Shown piece after piece: positions 38,001 to 49,917 of a DNA stretch of 64,000 bases. The position numbers were made by a program, and so were the translations under genes. Source of the stretch: Camillea tinctor (lineage: Eukaryota; Ascomycota; Sordariomycetes; Xylariales; Xylariaceae). The notes below the pieces were generated by a model that was not told the origin of the DNA, ran no database searches, and was given only the letters and a program-made list of their open reading frames with translations. The stretch covers positions 1-64,000 of the forward strand of contig MU394080.1 in NCBI GenBank assembly GCA_022578605.1. The letters are read 5' to 3'. Each line of letters begins with the position of its first letter. Positions within the stretch are counted from its first letter, which is position 1.

Positions 38001-41000
38001 AGCCACTTATACCAAACAAGATAACTATTATATGGGTTAGATTTATTATGGAGTGACAGAAAATAGGAAAACTCAGCACTGCTTTGGGATGAGAAGTTGT
38101 AACGATCTTGTAAACAATTCTATATGACACCACCCCACCCCTTATATCTTCTCAAGCCCGTACCCCTTAAGTATTACTATTGTATCTCATCGTTATCATT
38201 CCTCTGTTTACCTCTTGTATAACCTGGTTCCTTATATTTAGGACTGACGAAGTTCAAAGAGATAAAACCCTAATGCCTTGTAACTGTTCATTAAAGATAA
38301 CAAAAAGCCAAAGGAGGTGTAGGATTCACACCGTCTTTGAATACCAACAGAATCAGGAGAGATATTATGGACATACACGCAAGCATGAACTTCAGGAGCA
38401 AAAATTACCAGTCACCTTTATAAGAGGTTCTCAAGCGTGCTTAGTTGTCCTATCTCTGGACTTCGCATACTCCTTTTCCTTAGGCTTCTGGTAGCTGGAG
38501 AGGACATGTAGAACCTTGCCCAGTTTCATAGTGTGCTCCTCTGTAGTCTCGTATTAATGCCTAGTAGCCATATATGATACTCCCTCCAAAGCCGACGACC
38601 TTTCCATCAAAACCACCCCTTCTCCCACAACACCAGACTCGACGCTGAACTATAGTCGACCGCAGTAGTCCTCGCCCTTTGTTTGTTTTCTCGTGAAAGG
38701 CCTTATAACCCATTACAACATACCTGTCCTTCAACCAAGGAGCAGTGGCCCAGCTCGTCAGAGCCTGCTTCCTCAGAATAAGGTATGTTCATCCATCACC
38801 CCCGGGTAGCGGGTTCAAGCCCAGTGCTCGCTACCTTCCACCCCCTCCCCATCTCATGATGATATCATACCCAAAGAGGTCTGAGGCATGCCCTTCCAAC
38901 CACTGTTCCAAGCCACACCAGACTTCTGCTACACTCAAACTTCGAACTGGAGCCCCTAATAACTGTGGAATCATACTTGGTTCAAGCAAAAAAAAACTCT
39001 CCAATCTACGGTGCACACAGCCACCTTTCTAAGCATGGTTGTGGAAACATAGTGCGGCTGCCAAAGATGACTCAAATAATTGATGGCCTGAACAGAGATG
39101 AATAACCATCAATTAATCACTACAGAATAATAAAGAGAGAAAAGATGCTAACTAAAAATTCGCAGGTTAATTTTTTCTTTCTTTTCTTTAAAGAAAAGAA
39201 AACCCAATCATATCGATCCTATCCCTGCACTACTATCACCTACCTCCTTTTCGACTCCATTCCCACATGTAATTTTCTGCTATTATTTTTTTGCTGCTAT
39301 CTCCCCTCCTGATAAAATCACTGACTAGAAAAAAAAAATCAGAAACTTTAAGCCATACAATTAAGCAGTGTGCATCGAAGCTTTGTGATCCGAGTTTATG
39401 AAGTTCTCTATCTAACCCCCTCCCCTAAGTCCTTTCCAACATACTCCTCTTCCTTTTTGACTTTAATCTGTATCTTGGCTTTATATGTTTTATGAGCATG
39501 CCGCTTCTTTATCCTTTCTATGTTCTATAATGGTCAACAATAATACGTATCTCTTTGTTGAGTAAGGTGTCTCGGATAAAGAGTAAGACATCTAGTGTCA
39601 CCGTGGGACGAGGAGACGGTAATAACATGTGCCAGGCTTGCTGAGAATAGGTAGTAGGCATCGTGCATAAGACCGTCGACGATGCTTTCTCTCTCCTGCT
39701 CACTTATAGTCGCTTGAAACGCGATGCATCGATCTGGGAGGCGGCGACCAGCGACCTGCGATACGGATATATCTCCTCGCTGCACTAAAGCACGGATAGA
39801 CTTATTGTTTGACAGCCCTCACGTCGAGGTACGTTGATTTAAGATATAGCCAAGGTCATAGCGGAATACCGTCAATGACGCGCAGAGAACCTTGTATGTA
39901 GTGTAAAGCTCCGGCTTCCTTTCGGGAGTTGGATATTGATAGGTACTTAGTACAAGGTATCTTTTTCGCTCCTGAATCGGCAACGCACTGACGATCGCGC
40001 AAGAGGGATTTTAAGGGGGAGCGGGAGCGGGGGGAAAGGAGAAAGGGGGATGCCGAAGAAGAAAAAGAAAAGAAGATGAAAAGATAATGTATGGTGTGTA
40101 ATGGAATAGAGGAAGGGGGATGATACATCGTGTGTTCTGTAAAGATGTAACCTAACCCATTCCATAAATACTACCTACACTAGCTAGTATTTGTTTACCA
40201 ACCAAACGAATAAGCTATGTGATACTAGATCCTTCCCCTTGAGTAACGTGATAAGGGGGGATCTCGAAACTAGGAGGATCTATTGTGCGATCTATTGTAC
40301 GGAGATAGCAGCAGTTGATGCTAGGTTCGGCGGTGTAATAGGAGAAATCGCATGGTCAGCACACTATTATATTTAAGCATATATGTGTGTGCACGGGGTG
40401 TAATTGACCCAATTTACTAAATCCAAGATCGATACTAGATAGATAATAGATTAGGTAGATAGATGGAAATAAATTAACTGCAACGTTGGGGAATTACCGG
40501 TTGCGCATGTGCATGAGGCTGAGAAATATAAGTCAGGTTAACCTAGTTAAATGTCCGGGGGGACGGAGAGTTTCTTTTTCTTGTTGAAGCTGAGATGTGC
40601 ATGTGGTGTGTGTATCCAGTACACGCAGTGCAACGGGTTTATGTAGTGTATACTACTGTAGTGTACATACGTTCTAACGGAGATTAGATATTATCGTCGG
40701 TCATGTGGTGGCTTTCACTTCACTTCCCCATCTCTTTCCAACTTAAACCCTTTCCCTCCCCCCTTATTAGTGGCTAATAAAAAAAAACGGACATGGTTCT
40801 TGGGGCAAAAGCTGGAGGTTAGCGGAGGAGGATTACTTAGTAGGGGGGAAGGATCTGTTGCGCTGGCTAGGGGGGGATAGTGTAGGTTAAAAGCGTAGCC
40901 TCGAATCTCACGTGGCTCCAGCTACACACTACAAGTATTGGGGAAAGTTGACAAGCTGACAGGTGAGTTGGGAAAAAAAGGGGGGAGGCAAAGAGCAAAG

Positions 41001-41979
41001 GGGGATCGGAAATCGGCATTATCTTGGGGGGCAATGGGGGCTATAGTTAGGCAGGCTAAGCCAAGTCAGGCATAGCGAGGGACAAAAAAGTTGCTGCACC
41101 TTGACAAATGCATCGTCCCTAAAGACAAGAAGAGGGTACCTAGACAGGTATCGGTACCTTATATGTAGTAGTGTAATTTATTCAATTCAACCCTTTTTCT
41201 TTTTCTCTCTTCTTCTCATAGTCTGTTTTCCCTCTTTTCCCATCTCTCCTTTTTTATTTATTTAATCTGTCTTTGTTATTTTTTTACTTTTGCCACTACT
41301 TACAAGTTATTAGCAGAGTAAATAATTAATATTAATATTGTTATCAATATTATTTGTTGCTTGCTGACTACATCCCACCCCTTTATGTAGTGTAAGATTT
41401 AATAGGTATATACACTATACTACATACCTGAAGGTTACGTACATACACACCAGACATACATACAACTACAATAGTATACCACAACATTGACTTTTTTGCG
41501 GCCAAACAAGGCTTGGCTTGGCTTTCCTTGGCCTTATCCTTGGCACCAGCTTTAGGTGACGGAAATCGGCCAAGACGGCACAAGTTACCCTGTGCATCCA
41601 GTGCATACCTTCTCTTCTTCTCCCCCCCCCCAAAGCACCTAAGAAAATAAAGTTACCCAGCATGTGCTCCATCAGTCAATCGATTCATCAAGGACCCGAT
41701 TCTTCTTCTTATCGCATCTTTTCGCCATTCCATTTTCTTTCTAATTCCTTCTCCCTCTCATATTCGCTTTCTCACTCCCTCTCTCCCTCCCCCTCCCTTA
41801 TTTGTGGTTGTGCATCTATGGTGTTGTCGCATTCATTCATTACATTTTCTTTCTAATACCCAGTTCTTGTTTCTTCCCTTCTCTTTCTCTCTTTTATTCC
41901 CTTTTAACTTACACCACTTACAACTAAACATCCCCCTCCTCTCCCTTTCTCCCCCCAAAACAAAAACAAAAATACTACC
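35098..41979. other. Gene-poor region, 6.9 kb
   Basis: No protein gene was supported. It holds a tRNA-like fragment at 38738-38830 (separate entry) and a minus-strand open frame at 39534-39785 that looks protein-like but has no family I know. There are many A- and T-runs, and a C/T-rich leader at 41700-41970 just before the SGNH hydrolase gene. Short stretches such as TTTCTTTTCTTTAAAGAAAAGAAAAC at 39177-39202 form perfect local inverted repeats. Confidence 0.5.
38738..38830 (+). repeat. tRNA-like sequence, possible SINE head or tRNA pseudogene
   Basis: An A-box-like TGGCCCAGCTCG starts at 38746 and a B-box GGTTCAAGCCC lies at 38812-38822, with near-complementary ends (GAGCAGT and AGTGCTC, 6 of 7 pairs). 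The boxes are about 66 bases apart, some 20 more than in an intronless tRNA, and the D- and T-stems contain mismatches. I could not fit a clean anticodon loop. A tRNA-derived SINE head or a decayed tRNA both fit. Confidence 0.35.
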
Positions 41980-43324
41980 ATGTGGCGATCATCTTCGCCT
42001 TGGAGAGACATGGATAAACTCCCCCAACAGTTATCTTCGAGTCCCATAGTCTCTATGGTACTGGCCCGGAAGCGATTGTTACTATTACTATTCGTACCAC
42101 TGATATTAATCAGTAAGTCACTATTCCCACTCCAGGCCTAGTCCCTTAAATTAATTATGACGTCGTATAGTTGTCTTGTTTTCCGGATCCGATGGAGAAT
42201 GGTCGCAGCGGCTAGACAGTTTTAGCGACGGCATAAAAAATGGCGTCAGGCCCATTCAGGACAGCATACAGGACGGCCTCAATTATGTAGCCGGTGATCC
42301 TGATGTCCGCCCCGATCAGGACTCGGTCGTTAGTTATGTGAAGGGCAACAACACCGTAGTCAATGGCAACCAGTCCACTACGGGTTATGTGAAGACCGAA
42401 CCCTACAAGCGGCCAGGCTTCGAACTGCCTCTCGCTAATGGCCTACCTCTGCGCATCATGGCCCTTGGCGCATCCACCACCCGCGGCGATTGCCCTGACG
42501 TAGATGTGGACAACAATGGTTTCCGACGACCTCTCCGCGAGAAGCTCACCTCCATTGGCAACCCCGTTAACTTCGTCGGCACGCAACGCATCGGCAATAT
42601 GACCGATAATGATATCGAGGCCTATCCGGGTGTCCCTACCCATATCATTCATGAGCACGCACAGCAAGCCGTGCCCCCTACGAAGCCCAATCTCGTCCTT
42701 GTCAATGCCGGCTCCAATGACTGTTTCCAGCACATCGATATCCCCAACTTCTACAAGCGGTACGATGCCCTTATTCAATACCTGTTGGAGGCCTCCCCGA
42801 GATCTACCATTGTCATCTGCACTATCCTGCCCACCTGGGACACGCGTTTCAACGGACGGGAGGATGTCTGGCAGGTCAACCCGCAGATCCGCAAACTAGC
42901 CAAGATCTACGAGCAGCAAGGACTCCCCGTCGTCTTCGCCGAAATGCAGGGTCCCGACGGCATCCAGGACGAGAACCTCGGCCCCGACGGCATGCACCCC
43001 GTCACCGCAGGCTACGAGATGATGGCCACCAAGATGTTCCACGCCATCGTGGAGGCGGACGCGAAGGGCTTCCTACAGCCCGCCGAATACATACCCGGTA
43101 TCCTCGACGATGGCGACGAGGAGCGCATGGATGAGGAGTGGCTCGAGAGGTTCAAGCAGCAGCAGGAGGAAGAGGGCGATGCCCGGAGCGCCGAGGAAGA
43201 GGAGATAGAGAACATGAAGGCCGAGCTGGCCAAGGATAGGGCTTCACAGCGCGCCAAGAAGGTCAAGGAAGAAGAGGAGGGATCAAGGACCGAAAAGCGG
43301 TTCCCTAAATTGTTGGTCGTATAA
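41980..43324 (+). CDS. Membrane-anchored SGNH/GDSL-type hydrolase
   Basis: Two exons, 41980-42112 and 42171-43324, with a GTAAGT..TAG intron; 428 aa. An N-terminal hydrophobic helix after a basic patch (ARKRLLLLLFVPLILIIVLF) makes it a type II membrane protein. The SGNH blocks are in order: LRIMALGASTTRGD with the nucleophile Ser (block I, about residue 140), NAGSND (block III, about 222) and DGMHPV (block V Asp/His, about 316). These enzymes are esterases or lipases acting on acyl or acetyl esters; the substrate cannot be told. The last ~80 residues are a charged coiled coil rich in Glu and Lys (KQQQEEEGDA, KVKEEEEGS), which is unusual for the family. ATG 41980 is chosen because it supplies the anchor. 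Confidence 0.85.
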
Positions 43325-46100
43325 GGAGAAAAAAAAAGAACAGAAAAAGAAGAGTAAAAGTAAAAGATGGAGGCTTTTTTTTTTTTCACTTCTTCAAAAT
43401 CTTGCTTCGAAACAAATTAATCAATTTCCTGGCATTGCGGAAAGGACAGAAAGAGGATTGGGCATATAACGTATAAGCGACTTTTTTGTTTCGTGGTTTT
43501 TTACCTCTACGCGTTGTAATGTTGTATGTATGTATATATGCAGTAGGAATAAGAAAGGAGAAGAAAAGAAGGATGTGATGGATGGAGATGGGGATTCTTT
43601 AAGACCAGTGAAGAAGAAGAGGGGGGGGGGGTGCTCAAGCATCTTATCTTGTACGATCAATGTCATCTCACGGCCGACTAACAAACAATAACTATTTAAG
43701 AGAGAAAGAAGAAAAGGGGAAAGGGCGAAAGGGGGTGATAGTAGGAAAGTTACTTAGGGGTTGAGGGTAACGGGTATATATATATTAATCACTTAATACA
43801 GTTTTATATTATATATACGTACTTTGGTAGCATACTTGCCGAGGTTAGGTGCTTGGGTATAGGTTACGTTTATGGTAAATATGGGATGATGGAAGATATA
43901 TATGCTGTTCTTGGACATGGCGCTGATTTGGGAAGGGCAATTGGGAGATTTGAGTAAGATTTCTCAACTTGCGCCCCTAACCCATCAAATTCTCCCATCT
44001 AACTAGGAAGTTTAAGGCTCGGCTTTGGGATGTAGAAGGAGGGGGGTTTGTTTATGTAGGCGATTCTAGTAAATAGGTATGCGTGAGATGAACGATGGTT
44101 GAAGAGCAGTCATACCAGTGCTCCTACACTAACCTAGGTAACCTTGGTAGATCTAGTTTTATTTTTTTTCTACTGACTTTGATTACGCAGATAAAGCCTA
44201 AGATAACGTCTATGCTATGCCTCATACCCTACCTATCTTCTACAACACCCATTTATGTATGCACAAGTAGTTAAATAAGCAAGCATAAATATAACGCATG
44301 ACTTTCTCGTGTCGCTTCTCGGGAATCGTACTTATACCATATCGATATCCTCTCGGGCCTTGTCGGTCTTACCGCGTGTCTAGTCCCTCTTTCTTCCAGA
44401 TTCTTCCATCCTTCTTCTTTCCCACAGCTTCCTTTTTTTTATATCCCCACACCCCTTTTTTAAACCTAATCTCTTCGGGGTGGGGAGTGGGGGGCCCTCG
44501 GGCCCGAATGAGACAGAAAATGGGGGACCAGAGTTCCGGTACCCACGGAACGGGGACGGGCTGTGCAAGATCACGGCACCCCCACTTTATTGAGGTACAC
44601 TACTTATCTTACCTTACACGCTTTGGGTTTGTCTTTTTTCTTTTTTTTCCCCTGCGCGGGTGAGTGTCTTATCTTGTTGTCGTAATTCGAATGGGTAAAG
44701 GAGAGACGTGGTTGGTTTTCTGGTAAGCTGGTTTTGGTTGGCTGGCTGGGTTGCGAGGTGCGTACGTGGTTGGACGCGTGGATGGACCGGGAATAAAGAG
44801 AGTACGGGCGTGGAAAGGGTAGGGTACGTTAGAGTGTCCATGGAAAAATAAGAGGGTTTCATGCTTAACATGATTTGTTTTTGTGGTGTAGTGGTGGACA
44901 GAGGGGACGGATCGGAGGGGGCGTAATGTAATGAGTGAAGCCGCGCGGATCTGCATAATATATGTACATATCTAACCATACTTATTTACCTAGGCGTCTA
45001 AGTATATATTTAAGTACTGAGGTATAATGGCTTAGGGGATAATGCAATGTTTAGATATTCGAGGGAAACAAAGTTCGTGTCACGGGCTAGAAGCTAGAGA
45101 TACAGTTACGATGACACTACGTGGTGGAGACCCACCGTTGATTGGATATATAAGAGTCGTGGTCGTCCCGAGTCCCTCGAAACATAGTTCTCCAGCGGCC
45201 ATTCTTACATTAATAGTAACTACTTACTTCCAATTTTTCTTATTATGCTGTGTACTCTCTTTCTCGTTTGATAGTGCGCGAGGTTATTATCTTGCTACGT
45301 GTAGCTTGTGCAGGTTAGGTGAAAAGGAGTATGGGGAATGCGAATGTGTAAAGGACCAGATATAGCATTTAATCACTAAATCAAGGAAAAGAGAAATGCT
45401 ATCTCTAGAGGCATGTTAAAGGGGTCGGTGAAACCCCCCCTCCAACCCCTCCCAAAAACAGGAGAGGAGGAGGAAGGGATGCTTTGATGGACTTAGCAAG
45501 AACTTAGGTAATCACGGTGTTGTTGCGCGCGGAATCTAGAACTACAACTGCATGTGATACCGATATATATACACAGAAATATCTTATTAATTCCACGAAC
45601 TTATGAACTGTCAACCCTGATAGGGGAGGAAGGTGATGACCTACGTTGTCATAGGTCAGGAACGGGCTGTACTCATACCAACCTACACATAGTTGACTCA
45701 CTTAAACGATTTATCCAAGGGGAACAGCATATGTACGATCTATTTCCATATTGTTACACTTACCAAAGTATATAGAAATCTAAACCGGGCTCCAACCATA
45801 TCTAAACCCCTCAAACAAACATTTTCATAGCTACGCAAAAGAGCCACTTTAAGCTCGATAAGTTTCAGCCTATCAAAATCGAAACATTATTGTCTTTCGT
45901 TAGGAATGGGTCTTGTTAGGGGGAGGGGGCCAGGGACGGACGAGCTCGAAACGAAGTATCATGATAAGTTTAGTACGAAGGGGTTGGGATAGAGATTATG
46001 ATTGGTCTTCATGTTAAACGAAAGGCTTCTTCTTGCAAGCACTAGAACGACCTCCAGACACAGAAGCTATATCGTAAAATATGTTGATGTTGGCGACATC
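43325..46100. other. Intergenic region, 2.8 kb
   Basis: No gene was seen. It contains the SGNH gene's 3' flank with A- and T-runs, a G-run at 43621-43631, a TATATATA patch at 43776, C/T-rich sequence at 44380-44480 and GT-rich sequence at 44690-44770. An ACCTAGGTA variant of the palindrome is near 44134. Confidence 0.5.
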
Positions 46101-46174
46101 GGTCCCATGGCGCAATCGGTTAGCGCGTCGTACTAATAATGCGAAGGCTCTGAGTTCGACCCTCAGTGGGACCA
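46101..46174 (+). tRNA. tRNA-Ile (AAU anticodon), intronless
   Basis: A complete 74-nt cloverleaf. The acceptor stem GGTCCCA/TGGGACC pairs fully. The D-arm is GCGC..GCGC, the anticodon stem TCGTA/TGCGA with loop CTAATAA (anticodon AAT in DNA), and the T-arm CTGAG-TTCGACC-CTCAG, with discriminator A. A T-run downstream (46210-46214) can end Pol III transcription. It reads AUU, and AUC after A-to-I editing. A second isoleucine gene of the same anticodon lies 0.7 kb away on the other strand. Confidence 0.95.
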
Positions 46175-46897
46175 ACATGTCCATCTGAACACATGAAGCA
46201 CTTGTTCTTTTTGTCTTTCGTACGGGAGAAGAAAATCTAAGAGTATGTAGGTGGGTAGGTAGGTGTTTTGGAGAGTAAAAATGTGTACGAGCCTAGACTG
46301 CCCAAAACCTCTGGACGCATATCAAGAGCACATTTATACGAACTGGAACATTGTGGATTATACGCTTATATTTTTTGCGAGTTTTAACGAACTATTTACG
46401 TTTCAAATAAGCCCAGGTATCATGATTCAAGAAGTCGCACTGAGACTTCAATATAAGTTTGATTGATGATTGGCCATAATCGAATTTTGCCGTCGAATCA
46501 GATCTGAGTGTAATAACATGGCGTTACTCAACTTAAACTTAAAGCTTAACGTTAAACGTGACACAACTAAACTTTGATTCACAACGTCAATTCTTAGGAA
46601 ATTATATACTTACCTACCCTACTTTACAAAATATCACCGGAAACCGATATCACATGTAATAGTGAATGAAAAAAAGAAAAAAGAAAGAAAGAAAGAAAGA
46701 ACTTGTATACAAAATACCGCAAGCATGTTAAAGGATTGCCTCATGATTCTAGTTTCCAGCCATGTCACCCACTACTTAGAAAAGTTTTTTGGATACCATA
46801 TACGTCCAGACATGCATACAAATCAACGCTGGATTGTCAAGCAGCATCAACGTTGATATAACTTGTGGACAAAAAGTGAATAAAAAGAAAGGGTCTA
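46175..46897. other. Spacer between two convergent tRNA-Ile genes
   Basis: It holds T-runs that suit Pol III termination close to each tRNA (46210 on the plus side, TTTCTTTTT on the minus side at about 46882-46890) and a GAAA microsatellite at about 46678-46700. No protein gene was seen. Confidence 0.6.
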
Positions 46898-46992
46898 TGG
46901 TCAGTATGAGGGTCGAACTCATGACCTTCGCATTACATGATACAACCGGGATTGTATTAGTACGACGCTCTAACCAACTGAGCTAACCGACC
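46898..46992 (-). tRNA. tRNA-Ile (AAU anticodon) with a 21-nt intron
   Basis: Reading the minus strand: acceptor GGTCGGT/ACTGACC (one G-T pair), D-arm GCTC..GAGC, anticodon stem TCGTA/TGCGA, loop CTAATA then a 21-base insertion (CAATCCCGGTTGTATCATGTA) before the final A. The T-arm is CATGAG-TTCGACC-CTCAT-like, with discriminator A. The insertion sits one base 3' of the anticodon, the standard place for eukaryotic tRNA introns. Total 95 nt = 74 + 21. The anticodon arm equals that of the intronless copy at 46101. Confidence 0.92.
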
Positions 46993-47595
46993 GATGCGCT
47001 AGACTTGAGATAGTACCACGCTTGTTGTTGAAGGTTTCAGGCCTTGTAGACTATTATATCGTGTTGAAGCTACCCTTTGGAAGATAATACGTTTCAAACG
47101 ACGACTCTTTATGCAGAGTAGAGAAAAGGGCGCTTTGGAAATTTCTTTCTGGATAGAATGGGGTCCTTGGTTTAATGTAAGGTGGGTCGAATTGAAAGTA
47201 CCTAGTTAATGTCAGTATCGTGTGTATAGATTGTGTCATCTTCTCCTCTCTCCTGTTGTACGGTAATATAGATACGATGTTGGTTAGGCCTGGACTTAAA
47301 CTCGATATAAACTATTTAGGCCAACCATGTATTCTTGTAGCTGATGTTTATTATACAGTAACTCTGTATTTGGTTCATAGCTGTGAGATTGATACGTTGT
47401 GCCCTCTCCTCCTCTCTGATATGGCTGAGTTAGGTTGAACCTAACTAACATCCACCAAATTGAATACTAGCAATTAGAAAATGTTAATTAACTGATACAT
47501 TGAGGAGCTTAAATAAATGCCCCATGTGTTTGTGGAAGAAATAAATGGTTGGGTAAGGGGCTCAAACACTCACATGCTTAAGCTACCAAAGAGTA
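46993..47595. other. Intergenic, 0.6 kb
   Basis: Upstream flank of the minus-strand tRNA and downstream flank of the HET pseudogene. A very short tRNA-box-like string is present near 47560-47590 but is not a tRNA. No gene was seen. Confidence 0.55.
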
Positions 47596-49905
47596 TTATA
47601 TGAGTTCGAGTTTCCGATCCTCTGCACCGTTGAATATTTCAGACCCTCCTAGCCCTACCCTCGAAGCAAAAGCCCCGACTCTGTAGTACGTGCCTGGTCG
47701 CTCAGCAGGATAGATCAAAAATCCCCAGACATCCCGCCGAGCTTTTGGGCCTTGGCAAGCACTACATTCCGCCCTAGCCTTTTCTCCAGATAGGTGACTG
47801 TCATTGTAGTATAATTTTCTGTATACAGGTCGGTGAATTTGAGATACCATCATCTTAAGTTCTCCCGCTGCATGTTGTATGGGTTTTGTCTCTTCAACGG
47901 GTGCGGAAGGGTCTGAGGGGTCTGCACAGCAGCTTGACACTAAAAACATTAACAACTCCGCTTGTAACTCTTTGTCAATGAACCCAGGCGAGAACCTTGG
48001 TCGGGCCCAGTCAAAAGTAAGCTCGGCAAAGTGATCATTTTTATAATGGAGTGCCCCTTCCTCAATTTGGGGAGCTAGCACCCTTCCGAACACGTTCAAC
48101 GAGGCGGCACGAATCTTCCCGAAGGGGTTGGCACTATCGGTCCGGACACAAGCCTCGAGAATGCTGAACTCTGGGCGTAGGTGTGTCCTTATTCGGGCGC
48201 CTAGGCGATGGAGCGGAGGTACTATGGAATTTATTCCACTGCTCCGAGGCCTGGCCCAGCTCCATGAAGGTCCTAGTTGAGATCCGTTTTCTTTCAGCGA
48301 ATTCATAAATTCGAGCTTAGTCTTTGGGACTTGTGGAGGCGCCGAAATAAGACCTATACCTATGTTATCCTGCATCCAAAGTAAGCCACAGTGAAGGTCA
48401 TCTGCCCAGAGGCCGGCAAGATATTGGCTAGAAATGACCTTGTGGAACTGGGAGGCTAAGCCGGAGATGGAAGGGAACAAGTCTGTCTGTACCGTCCATT
48501 GTAAATGGGCGATTTGCTCGACGGTCCTATACCAATAGTCCCTGGGATTCTTGTGGTCTGCCAGGTAATCCAGTGTTGCGTTCTTAGGCAGATTTCGATG
48601 TAAGTTATTGCATTCTGTACGGATAATCTGAACCTCACCATTCTCAGATACAATTTTCTGGCCACCCAGGAAATGAATTTGGCGCTTCCCGAAGTAAAGC
48701 TTTCGCCGCGATAGAGACTTCTCCTGATACACCCAACCTCTCTGGTTCCATATAGACGATCTAGTATCCTGAACTAGCGGACTGTTCATAGAAATATTAC
48801 TAAATGGAGGGTTTGTTGGAAACAGGCTGTATAGCCCGGTAGCTTTACCGTCAGGGGTACGGTGACGAAACGTTCTCGTTGGATGTGGCCTGTCCTCAAG
48901 AAAACCCTCTAAACATGAATTTGATGCCACAGCACATATCGTCAGATAGGCCGCATGAAAGATTTCACCTATGTGGGAACTTTGCTCATCCTAGTCTATC
49001 TCATTATCTTGTAAACTGCAAAGGGCATCAACCCATAGATAGCGGATATTCAAGGCTTTGCATACCGTTACAGCATCGTGAATCACTGGTGGCATCGCTA
49101 ATCGTGACATGCCTTCTCCCTGTTTCTCTAGTGTATTTATTGTCGTTTTTAACTGGTTTTCAGCGTTGCTTTCTTCACCCCAGCAGTAACTCAATGCGGC
49201 GTACTGAACGGGCTTCTTTTTGTTCATAGTGACGAGAATAGGGGTTGAATCCTGCCGCGGGCCTAGATCAACAAGTCTTTTGGGTACAAATACATCTGAC
49301 TCAAGAGATCGGCTTTGCGTTATAGATGACCTGAGCTGCTCCTGAATGAAGGCAATATTCGCGGGATCTAAGGGTTTTTTTTCGAGGTGGTTGATACAGG
49401 TGGAGCGCAGCAATAATAGCGTCTATTAACATACGAAGGTGTGAGCAACTAAAACCCAACCTTTTCAACAGATTCATGAAATTCATGAAATCACATACCG
49501 TCAGTAGATTCAAGGTGAAACTCTCGGCGATATTCGCCGAGCGATGTCTCATTGACATTCTTGCATATTTCGATAGTAATGCCCACGAGTTTATCACCCC
49601 TCCATAAATGTCTAATTGATATTAGGCTAGGGTTATTTTTGGGCCATCTCCATCTAGCAGGTTCGCCTATAGAATGAAGAACTTCTAGAACAAAACTACA
49701 GAATTCACAACCGTCGTACGCTCTTTGCGTCAATATGGGAAAGTCAGACCAAGTATCGATTTCTAACAAATAGCTAGGATTACCTTCGTCAAGTTCTCGC
49801 ATAAGGGCTTAAAAAGTTGATATGAACAAATTTAGTTCTGGAATGAGGGAATAGTGAGTGGGTTAGCTCACGATGTGCCTTTTCTGCTATAAGTTCCAGG
49901 GCCAT
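47596..49905 (-). pseudogene. HET-domain (heterokaryon incompatibility) gene, broken
   Basis: Exons inferred: 49905-49872, 49807-49499 and 49422-47596. HET blocks are visible: YAALSYCWGEE, then LNIRYLWVDALCSLQDNEID, then AAYLTICAVAS, then RGWVYQEKSLSRRKLYFG with IHFL. HET proteins trigger cell death after fusion of unlike strains. Two lesions break it. A TAG lies at 48993-48991 just after QDNEID, where the family usually has Asp-Trp; TGG to TAG is a CpA-to-TpA change on the other strand. The A8 run at 49375-49382 also puts the spliced upstream exon one base out of frame with the HET domain. The domain frame is otherwise open for about 600 codons, so the loss looks recent. A sequencing slip at the homopolymer, or another splice, could explain the second lesion but not the first. 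Confidence 0.75.
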
Positions 49906-49917
49906 GTTGCAGCAACT

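Noticed and set aside
47560..47595. tRNA-like box words on the minus strand
   Set aside because: A- and B-like boxes are only some ten bases apart and no cloverleaf can be folded.
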